Source: Cudoniella acicularis
Taxonomy: Eukaryota > Ascomycota > Leotiomycetes > Helotiales > Helotiaceae
Direction of reading: 5' to 3'
Assembly: GCA_013054445.1 (NCBI GenBank)
Contig: JAAMPI010000775.1
Span: 1-26,124, forward strand
Length of the DNA: 26,124 nucleotides
This document shows positions 11,704 through 20,448 of this stretch, in pieces (positions within the stretch are counted from its first letter, which is position 1; every line of letters starts with the position of its first letter). A program made the position numbers and the translations under genes. The notes below the pieces were generated by a model. It was not told the origin of the DNA. It did no database searches and saw only the letters and a program-made list of their open reading frames with translations.

Positions 11704-13138
11704 ATGGCCTTCCTTAGCTTATTCTCGACAGACCTAGTATCAGGAGAAACTCTTAAAGATCTGCCTGCCTCTAGTATCTCTACCGAACCGCTTACGGAAT
11801 ACACGTCCTAACAGTAGCAACCTTTAGACAGCCTTTAAATTGGCCTACCAACTAAAAGAGCTACTTCTAGAGAGCTATCGACAGCGGAGAATATACCAAT
11901 TTCTCTATTAGCCTTAGAAATTCTACCTAACGGCCGATTAACTATAAGTAGCCTATCTAGAGGCTACTAACTTATAGAAAGTTTAATAGAGAGCCCTTTA
12001 ATAGCGGAAGATCCTCTAAAAATTCCGGCGGATAAAGGTATTTCAAATAACACTTCAAGTATAGAACTCTCTAACAATTTCTATAGTCGACAGTATAGGC
12101 GTGCCTATACCTAACCTCCGGCTAGGACGAAAACTAAAAACGGTTGTTATCGTAGTAGCCTGGCTCTCTAAACTAGGTTCCGTCGCCCGTAAGACTAAGC
12201 GTATTATTAAAGATCCGACCGAAGAGATTAGTGACTCTAACGAGGGCGATAAGAAATCTAAGAATAAAGATATTATAAATAGACGCGACGAATATTCTAT
12301 TTATAAGAAATATGTTAAGCCGATTTCGTATATATACCCTTATCAGATTTGTAGTTATATACTATATCTCTCCTACGCTAAGATAAAAGACTAGCGCTGT
12401 CCTATATGTTATAAGGACCCTCTCTAAAACATCTTAGACCAATTATCAAAAGACAAGTCTCGATCTAAGAAGACGTTTAGGGAAATAGTTAAGTATGATC
12501 TTATTACTAATAATAACGATATAGGTAAGACCCCTATCTCTATTTCGTATTAATACCGCTAACTATTAGCAGATTCGGAGACTATTATCGTAGATTTCGA
12601 CGAACCTCCGCTTAAGAAGCATAAGAAATCAACCTTGACTATCGATATCCTTATTAAGGCAACCGAAGAAGAGGAGCGAATATAGAGAAGGCAAGTATTT
12701 CGTTTCGTACGTAAGGGTAGTAGGATAAAGATAGCTGATGGCTTCTAGGAGTATTAGAATCAGCTTAGACGACAACGCGTTTGTTTAGTAGCTGTTTAAA
12801 GTGTCATTTTAGGCCGTTAGAGAGGGACTTCTAAGAGTAGCCTCTTTTATCCCTCTAAGGTTCTTCGTAGCCTGATAAACGATAATAAGGCAGAAAAACA
12901 GAAGATAGAAGAGGAATTTCGTGATAGGGTGCTATACTATGATTCGGTAGTCTTACTAGATAGGTATTCGTTATTAGAGGGACGGCGTAAAAGTTTGATA
13001 GAAACTAAGAATTAGATCGACGGCGATAGTCTTTTTAGAGAGGAAGTAGAAGAATAATTAAGGTATAATACGTAGGATCGATTAGCTATATTTAAAAAGA
13101 ATATATACTATTTTGATCGAAGAGTTGATAATTTATAG
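11704..13138 (+). pseudogene. Degenerate gene of unknown function, frameshifted
   Basis: ATG at 11704 opens a Ser/Thr/Leu-rich frame (MAFLSLFSTDLVSGETL, then ENIPISLLALEILPNGRL) running to about 12,150. From about 12,100 a second frame carries on to a TAG at 13136-13138, so a frameshift or lost intron lies at 12,100-12,180. The second part is basic and acidic in turn (KDPTEEISDSNEGDKKSK), and has a small C-x2-C motif (RCPICYKDPL) that could be a remnant zinc-binding hook. It ends with helical charged sequence (KAEKQKIEEEFRDRVLYYD). No family is recognised. All stops in the frame are TAA/TAG. It abuts the inverted-repeat arm at 13170. Confidence 0.45.
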
Positions 13139-13169
13139 TGTTTTAGAATGTCATTTCGTATGTCGACGT

Positions 13170-13203
13170 TGACTTGGCTCGAGCTTCGGCTAAAGAGCCG
13201 TAT
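13170..13203 (+). repeat. Arm of a 34-bp inverted repeat
   Basis: Begins tgacttggctcgagc and ends agagccgtat. Its reverse complement matches 13474-13507 apart from about eight central positions. The two arms enclose 338 bases, the size of a MITE-like element, with no gene inside. No clear target-site duplication was seen. Confidence 0.6.
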
Positions 13204-13473
13204 AGTGGCACCTAGCCTAGGCCCTAGTAAATAAGTCGTAGATCTAGGCTATTTCTAAGGGTCGGGAATAGAAGATATAGAATACTCCCCTTCGGGCTTA
13301 TCTAGACGTGTTTAGTTTAGTATTTAGGGTTATAATAAAGAATTAGCTATAAATTTATCTATAAACTTCGACATTTGGCTACTATATTCATTCGCGTTAT
13401 TTTTATCCGTAAAAGTTCTAATTTATTTTACTATATTTTACGTTAGCCGAGGGCACGTGATATTACCCCTGAC

Positions 13474-13507
13474 AATACGGCTCCTCGGTTAAGCTCGAGC
13501 TAAGTCA
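13474..13507 (-). repeat. Inverted-repeat copy, left end of candidate 6.5-kb element
   Basis: Begins aatacggctcctcgg and ends gctcgagctaagtca. Bases 13474-13500 match the reverse complement of 19903-19929 at 26 of 27 positions, the only difference being a transition. The copy is also the partner of 13170-13203. It may be the left terminal inverted repeat of a segment carrying the 13.76 kb gene, the SET gene and the JmjC-SET gene. Confidence 0.65.
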
Positions 13508-13760
13508 CTATAGATCACGAAATAGCTGATAATAGGATTTCAAATTTTTATACTATTTACCTAACCCGCTACTATACTTCTAAACTCTTAATATAGGCGG
13601 AGTCTATCCTAGCTTAGTATCACGTATAAAGTATCTAACCTTCTTAATAGATAATTCGAAACGAAATATAAAAGCAGTTTATATAAAACTTTAATATGCC
13701 TAAAATAGTAATATAAACTCCGATATATTTATAGTTTAATTATAAAGGAGACTCGTCCTA

Positions 13761-14570
13761 TCAATTGCCTTCTACTTTCCGAATTACGTAAAGCACCTGA
13801 TATACCTCTTTACTAGCGTCCCTCTAATCTTGTTTACCTTTCGTAATCTTATCGAGTATTGATATCGGGATAATTTTAAATCGATGGCCTGCCTACTAGC
13901 CTTATATAAGGTCGCTACTATTATAGTTTATAGAGACTAATATATCTTAAGACTAACAGATACGTGATATTGCCGTATCTCTAAGGCTCTATAAATTCCT
14001 GTCTAGGCCTAACTCTTTTATACTACTATACTCGCCAAACACATACTCTCGGCTAGTCAAGTTGAGTAAGACATATTGTTAGTCCGAAGGAAAAGATTTT
14101 TTAAGAAGCCGAGAGTATTCTACTCGAAATACGTCTGCTTTATCCGAGTCGGATTTTAGGTTCTCTAGGAACTGTTTAGTATAATCACTAAGTGATAGCA
14201 CCTCTATATAGCTTGTGTCGTATAGAGTTTTTGACGCTGATTAATATTCAGGCGATAAGGTGTCGGAATAGTCACTAACACAAACAATTCTTTTATTTAC
14301 CTAAGCTCTAAAGAGATTATCGAAGAGTATCTCTACTAGTACTAGGATATCGCGTTGACTAAGGTAATCTCCGATAGGAGGATAGTCTCCTTTAGGAAAT
14401 CTAGTTCTGATATAGATATCGATAAGTAGTGATAACGGATCCTCTTTAGTATCCTCTTCGGTTTATAGTAAATCCCCTTTAGTATTACCTTCGAGATCAG
14501 CTAGGTAATTTCGAAGCTTCGACTTTATTTCGGTTTCCCTAATGTTCTTTCCGTAAGGAAAATCTTTTCT
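13761..14570 (-). pseudogene. Degenerate conserved fungal protein of unknown function
   Basis: One frame of about 270 codons from near 14570 to a TGA at 13763-13761, with TAA/TAG interruptions only. The N-terminus is charged (GKNIRETEIKSKLRNYLADL). The middle has a GDYPPIGDYLSQRDI motif. The C-terminal part carries LLNLTSREYVFGEYS, a RIC-stop-S segment that would be RICWS, and WAGHRFKI followed by a DW-like region. This order (LxNLTxxEYV, then RICWS, then GxWAGHRF) resembles an uncharacterised family I associate with many fungal genomes, sometimes annotated near F-box proteins. That link is from memory, and the function is unknown. Confidence 0.55.
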
Positions 14571-15797
14571 AATTTAAATTAGTTATATAATAGCATTTTA
14601 TCTGAAGGTCTAGTCTTACTGCTTGCGTATTGGCACTATTAATTGCTATTACAAATGATAGCCTATATATCTATCTAGTAGAATATATCCTAGATTGCCC
14701 TAGGCAAGAGTAGTCAATTGCTATTATCGATCCGGACATATAACCTGCCAATATTGTCCTATAGCTTTGCGAACTAGGGCAGTCAAGCGGATAGTTAAGG
14801 TAAGGTGAGTTGAGTTGAGTTGAGTTAAATAGAGTTGTTATAGCGTAGTATACCTAGAGACATTAAAGGGAAAGATAATTAATATAGATACGTAGGCGGA
14901 TAGCCAGAATAGCCTAGCCAAATGCCCTAAAACGAATAAGTCAGACAAATCTGCAGATAAGCATAAGACGGCCCCTAAAGAGGTAAGGCTATACGCTAGT
15001 AAAATAAAGCTCGACATTTTATAAGAGTATGTTTGAGAAAGCCGGTTTCGGGTACTATAGACTTAGAATATATATAAAGAAGGTACCTATACTCATGTAT
15101 TACCCAAGCCACCACGCGGAAATGCGCTCCTACGGCAGTTTCTTCTAGGTAAGGTAATGGCCAGCCAAGAAAGGTATATAGTATTAGAATCAAGGAAGCC
15201 GGTCCGGGGCTAAGGCATAGAAAGCGGTCGGCCTTGAGTAGAGCCGAATCCTCCGTATGACGACTACTTTAACTGATCTACTATATAGCTAAAGCTTCCT
15301 GTGCCTAGAAGGCACCATGCGGTAGGAGTATACCTCCGAGGGGTGGCTTAGGAAGTGTATAAGTGTGGGTATTTAAGGGCAGATAAGCCTTATAACGGTA
15401 TTCTATATTATCCCTTCGCGTAAAAAGCCTTTTACGGGACAGTTAAACCTTATGTCTCCACTAGTATAGTTGTGTTGATCTATATAGGTTCTTAGCTCTT
15501 TAAAGGGATAAGAATGTCGGATACTTTCCTATGGCATAGCTCCGCCACTATATACCTTTCAACTTCCTCCGTCAGCGTAGCTTTGCCAGTGACGCCGGTC
15601 TGCCTTGCCTTTTATATACTACTTAAACGTCTATTATAACCAGACTGAGTCATGGTGTCTATATATAGGAGGATTCGCCGTACTATCTTAGCTCCTTAGT
15701 CTCGGTTTTATATACCGACCAAGTCATACACGGGACTAGACACGCTATAGCTATATATGCTTCGGAATAGTAGGAAAGTATATACCGGCGAGAGTTA
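14571..15797. other. Spacer with weak coding hints
   Basis: A short plus-strand frame at about 14838-15030 encodes Lys/Asp-rich sequence (NKSDKSADKHKTAPKEVRLY) and could be a 5' exon or a fragment of the SET gene downstream, but no junction is visible. A minus-strand open frame at 14996-15193 has no support. A gtatttaagg TATA-like string lies near 15370. Confidence 0.3.
14806..14826 (+). repeat. TGAGT pentanucleotide microsatellite
   Basis: Four copies of tgagt followed by t. Short and simple, in the spacer between divergently oriented genes. Confidence 0.85.
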
Positions 15798-16735
15798 AAG
15801 CAGAATCACTAGCGGAGCTATATCAATACGGAGGCGAGGGTTATGTCTCGACGGATATATATCTAGGAACACATCTCCTGGTTTTCACTCAAGCCTCTAT
15901 AGGAAGCCTAAAAGAACTCACTATAGGCCGCCTAACAAGCACTACGCTTAGAGAATTTGATGATTTCCTTATAGCCACGCTTATTGACTAAGTGAATATC
16001 CTTCTAATTAGGAATTCTATAGCTTCTAATTATTTATAGGTATACTAGTTACTAACACGAAAATTTGACTTTAATTATCAGCCGAACACTAAAGGGAATG
16101 ATCAAGTCATTGCCATACTACGTTGTTCTATTATCAAATAACAAGATATACCTACGGTAGTCTTATAACTTCTCTAGCTTAATAAATTCACGTAGTTTAT
16201 CGCCTCGTGTTCTAGTACGAAACACGCCTTCGGAATATATCTCCGTAAATATCTTAATATCTATTTACCTGATTGCCCTTTCGAGGTTTTAAACATAGAT
16301 CGGTTTAGGCTAAAGGGCTAGGGTACGGCTATTATTATACGAGAGTTTGTTAAGAAGGGCCAAGATATTAAGTATCTTTAAGGAATAAAGGCTCGTATAG
16401 ATACGAATAAGCAGGAGGCAATAAAGCATAGTAGGCAGGATTTTAGTCTCCTAAAGCTCGACATCGGTACCTATATAATAGTCGGGCCGGCAAGTTTAGT
16501 AAATCATAGCCGCGAATTTAACGCTCGACTTTCGAGAAGAGGGCTATCTATTTAAGTTATTACGGAAGAGGACATCGAGATTAGACAGGAGATTATAATT
16601 TACTACGATAAAGAATACTTTTACCCTAGCGTCGAGGTCCTTAAGAATAGCGAGGAAGAGGAAGTAATAATAGTAGTAAGACTTGAACGGCATAGGAAGT
16701 TATACGGACAGGAGTGGCCTATACGCTCTAGATAA
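15798..16735 (+). pseudogene. SET-domain methyltransferase relic, Suv4-20/SET9-like
   Basis: A plus-strand frame with about ten TAA/TAG stops encodes first a helical segment (TLREFDDFLIATLID) that matches the N-terminal helical part of Suv4-20/SET9 histone H4K20 methyltransferases. Next comes KYLNIYLPDCPFEVLNIDRF, also typical of that family, and then a SET core. In the core, GPASLVNHSREFNARL at 16484-16531 corresponds to the NHxCxxN substrate/AdoMet motif, and EEDIEIRQEIIIYYDKEYF corresponds to the DIxxGEEIT-YYG-YF motif. The key Cys after NHS is Arg and the Gly after YY is Asp, so catalysis is lost even apart from the stops. The expected post-SET Cys cluster is not visible. The start is not certain, and the frame stays open apart from TAA/TAG past 16735. 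Converges on the JmjC-SET gene. The family role is nuclear histone methylation. Confidence 0.75.
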
Positions 16736-16879
16736 CGCTCTGCTTTTAGGATTATAGTAAATTTTGACCTTCTTTCTCTTCTAATTCCTTTCCGTAATAT
16801 AGGAATCTTTATTTAAGAAACTATTATTATTTCGGAGAATAGCGATATATCTTTAACCCTACTCTATCTTTAAACTCCG

Positions 16880-16937
16880 CTTGATCGTACACGGGCTATA
16901 GTCGCAAACTTTACGACTATAGCCGTATACGATCAAG
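16880..16937. terminator. Strong hairpin between converging 3' ends
   Basis: Arms 16880-16904 and 16914-16937 pair over about 24 bases with one C/T difference and one extra G, around a 9-base loop. The left arm begins cttgatcgta. It sits between the end of the plus-strand SET relic and the TGA of the minus-strand JmjC-SET gene at 16942-16940. A 3'-end or insulating role is inference; it could also be a small palindromic insertion. Confidence 0.6.
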
Positions 16938-16939
16938 AT

Positions 16940-19843
16940 TCACACTTAGCCTTATAAGGTCGAACGTCTATTATAGAGATTATATAAACACTCTTTTCCC
17001 TATAAGAAACGCCGTCTATAAAAGACCGTTACTTCGCTATTATACGGTATATCCTGAATTGCGATAAGCATTTGCCTCTACTACCTAGATATCTTTATAA
17101 CGCGGAACTCGACAGAAGGGTCATACGAGTGGTTGACCTTCCTTACCTAATTACCCTTTTCTTTTAGGTAGATCTAGGCGACAGGCTCGTCTCCGAGATC
17201 AGGTCTCCTGAACTCGATAGGCCAGCTATCGTTATAAGTATCAAGAGGTGCGAATTCTCCGACAAGTTCCCCTAGGATTTGACCTTTTTAGTATGTTATA
17301 CCCTCTATACGAACGCCCTGGCCCTTCCCTGCTTCGTTCGTAATACGAGGCTTGTTCTCGGGCAAACATATAGTGATATAATTATATTTTTCTTTATTAT
17401 ATAGATCGTATTGACGATCGGAAAGAGGAACCCAGGCAGGGCTCTATAGCCAGCCCTAAAGCTAACAATCTGGTTTAGACTAGTCGAATTTTCCTACGTT
17501 AAATTCATTCGCCTCTATAATCGGAAACTCCTCTATAAAGGCAGCCAAGTCTTCTATAGGTAACCGGGCGATCGTTTGAGGATCCTTACTCTCCTATTTA
17601 AACTTAGGGACTTCTACGTTAGACCAAACTGATGCTTGGAAGGTCTTCCCTATACGACACATAGGCTATACGAACTTATTAGATTTTAGGAACGAGTGAA
17701 GTAGCTTGATATCTTTGTTAGATAGCTCCTGACATATACGGCCGGATACCTAGAGACTTTCCCCGTCCCTTCGGTTCGGAGGAATAAGGCATAAGAGGCC
17801 GTTAAAACTGTTATATATTCTCTTCTATCGCCGCCCTTCGACAAGGTAATGATATAACTTTATACGATTCGTCTTAGAGTTCTACTACCTAAGGCCATTT
17901 ATAAGGTTTATAATAGCCTCTAGATCTACACGCGTCCGGCCCTCCTTCCCTTTATCGATGATTTCTACTAGCTTAACCTTCGCGAAACGGTCTAAGAACT
18001 CCGTGAGCAATGGTCTTTTCTCTAAGGCACTAATAGCCTATACGATTTGTATAGTAGGAGCCCTACTATTACTATTCTCGAAGAACGGTTTCGATCGATC
18101 TCTCTAGCTATAGATCAGAGAACACAGTTAATAGAAGGCCTGTTTCCTATATACTACCTTAAGGAGGCTGCCTATTTGAGGCGTAACTTAGGCCTTCCTC
18201 GATAGGCTTTCGGTCGGTAAAGCCTTTCTTTTTATCCTAGCAAATTTCGACTAAACGACCGCGAGTTTCTCTAGCTATAAACGTGCCCTTCTGTTTCCTT
18301 AAACCTCGACTAGTAGTCCTTCCTTAGGAAGTCGGAAGTTGGCTTTCGTTATAGTATAAGGGCTATATTTTGTTATATAGAAAAGGTAATCTTAAGGGAT
18401 ATCTAGTAAGGGCCCGTATAAAATATTTATTACTAGGGCGTAATTACGTCCTATATTCATGACCTGATAGATTGTTCCCCGCTCCGTCACTATAGCCTCT
18501 CCTGGTATATAATAGTCGAGAGAATACTCAATTCCCTATTCATCGAGTTTGCTCGGGGGGATAACACGGCCTAGATAGTTAAGGGCTAGGGAACAATACG
18601 CTATTTCTAGGAATTCTTGACGCATGTAGCGCTAAAGTTCTGTCTTATACGCCGGTTTGACAAAAAGCTAGAGTTTGATCTCGCCGTCCCGTAAGAGGTT
18701 TAATAAGCGGAAATCGGCATCTTCGCTATAGTATATAGAAAAGGAGATTCTAGGGCAAATATAAGCATATGTTGTCCTAACTCCGGGAAGATCTCGACCG
18801 CTAATCCGTTCTAGCCTATTCCCTAGGCTTAGTTCTATATCGGAAAAGAAAGGATCCCCGATAATATAGTATATCTTTAGCGGAGGATCTTTTAATACGG
18901 CTTCCTAGGAGTCTTTTAGTTGCTTTCGTGACCAGGTTCCTTTGCTCTAAGAGAATAGCAGGCTAGGTAACCGAACCTCTCGCCTGTCTCCTCTAGCCAC
19001 TTTAACGCACCCTTAATCATCCCGATAGCAAGAGAAGTTTATAGTATAACATTTCCCTAGTTGCCTAAAAGAGGCTTCGTTTAAAGCGAGAGGTGGCAAG
19101 CCTTCGACTATAAGCTTAAAATAGCCTATCTCTTTAACGCTTAGGCCCGAAGAAAATTTCTCGAATTTTGCTTCGTTTAAAGTTTTACTAATATCTTTAT
19201 ACTTGTAGGGAAATGTTAGCGCGGTTTCGTTCTCTAACTAGGGGTGAAGTCGTGCGTTACTTGGTTGAGTTATAAGGCTAGAAGGTTTGGCAGTTGATAT
19301 TGTGAGGGCGAGCTCGTAATAGACAGACTCTTTACTACGTCGCGACGGGATAACATCATAGTCCGAAGATATAGTGGTAGATGCGTGCCCTAATAGTATA
19401 GATCTATCGGTGGCCGCTGATTTTCGCTGTCTACTTTCCGGGATGGCTAGAGACACCAACTCAGTCTCGGACTGACCTAGTGCGGGAGCGCTATATTATA
19501 ACTCGGCCTTAGATACGGCTCTAACATACGTCGTAAACGCGTCGCTTTACGCATGGCCACTATCAGTGAATATGCGTGTGCTAAGCGTCTTCTTGACGCT
19601 CTTTAACTCTACTAATATTTCACTAAAGCACTTGAAGATATCCTATACCTAATCCGGCCGTCCGCTCGGGGCCTCGACACGCACTAAGCGGCGCTGCTTG
19701 CTATGTTTACCGCCGGTAAGAGATTGTCTAATAACGTCGAATACGTCATCTAACTCGTCGAGTCGTTTCTTAAGAGTTATAACTTTCTCCGTCAAGTCTT
19801 TTATCGTAAAATCTTAAAGAAAAGACTTAAATACAAGATTTAT
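16940..19843 (-). pseudogene. JmjC domain fused to pre-SET/SET/post-SET, RIP-inactivated
   Basis: One minus-strand frame runs 967 codons from a probable ATA (former ATG) at 19843-19841 to a TGA at 16942-16940. It has some 35-40 TAA/TAG and no TGA inside. Residues about 1-60 are coiled coil (LTEKVITLKKRLDELDDVFD). Residues about 360-480 match JmjC: TTYAYICPRISFSIYYSED, then LLNLLRDGEIKL-stop-LFVKPAY, VIPPSKLDE-stop-GIEYS, and YYIPGEAIVTERGTIYQVMN. The iron ligands HxE...H appear as Y372-S-E and Y459, a spacing of 87, close to the usual spacing. A helical middle region of about 300 residues follows. Residues about 810-960 hold a Cys/Tyr cluster (QYDLYNKEKYNYITI), GQILGELVGEF, VNHSYDPSVEF at codon 904, EVTVFYRRRF and a CLYNLYN post-SET. 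These domains oxidatively demethylate and methylate histone lysines respectively. TGY-to-TAY and CAY-to-TAY account for the missing Cys and His. Confidence 0.8.
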
Positions 19844-19902
19844 TACGATATAAGGTCACGACGCGTCGATAAGATTAAACCGGCAAGATAAGATAGGGAG
19901 GG

Positions 19903-19929
19903 GCTCGAGCTTAACCGAAGAGCCGTATT
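19903..19929 (+). repeat. Inverted-repeat copy upstream of the JmjC-SET gene
   Basis: Begins gctcgagcttaaccgaag. It matches the reverse complement of 13474-13500 at 26 of 27 bases. It is 60 bases upstream of the inferred start of the JmjC-SET gene, so it is either the right terminal inverted repeat of a 6.46-kb segment or a promoter-linked copy of a dispersed repeat. Confidence 0.65.
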
Positions 19930-20448
19930 TATCGCGGACCCTATAAGAACTAAAACTAGTTAATGCCCGGAAACTCAAATCGGCAAGCTTTAGACGTAAA
20001 AATAAATATAATTAATAATTAACAAACCTACGATCCGTTCTATTCTTTATAACCAAGAGCTATTATCCGACTAAATACTTGATAGTAATTCGTAACTAGG
20101 CTACGGGCGGCACAAATCTGGTCCGTGATTACTAATACGCTAAATGACTTAGGTAGAAGAAAGTTTTTTAGATTATAAAGAAGATTTTTATGTTTAAGAA
20201 TATAAATCATATATTATAATAAAGAAAGGAACTCTACTATATCTTCTAAGATATACTATACGACGGCTCTCTAGGAAACATCAGAAATCCTTATACCAAG
20301 CTTAATAGGACTCCGAGGTCTTCGCGCTATAATGGCCATAGTTGGTCGCCGGTGCCTTAAAGTTAGCGCCTACCTGATCCTGCCTAGAAAAAATAAGATT
20401 AGACGCTGTTTTTTTATAATACGGCTAGTGTGGTTCGTGTCGTATAGA
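19930..20448. other. Spacer without a supported gene
   Basis: RIP-mutated AT-rich sequence between the inverted-repeat copy and the 3' end of the forkhead-retropepsin gene. The run at 20160-20235 is especially A/T-rich. No frame or repeat is supported. Confidence 0.4.

Noticed and set aside
16740..17402. Plus-strand open frame extending the SET relic to 17.4 kb
   Set aside because: It lies antisense to the pre-SET/SET part of the minus-strand gene, whose motifs are clear. I treat the plus frame beyond about 16735 as a shadow.
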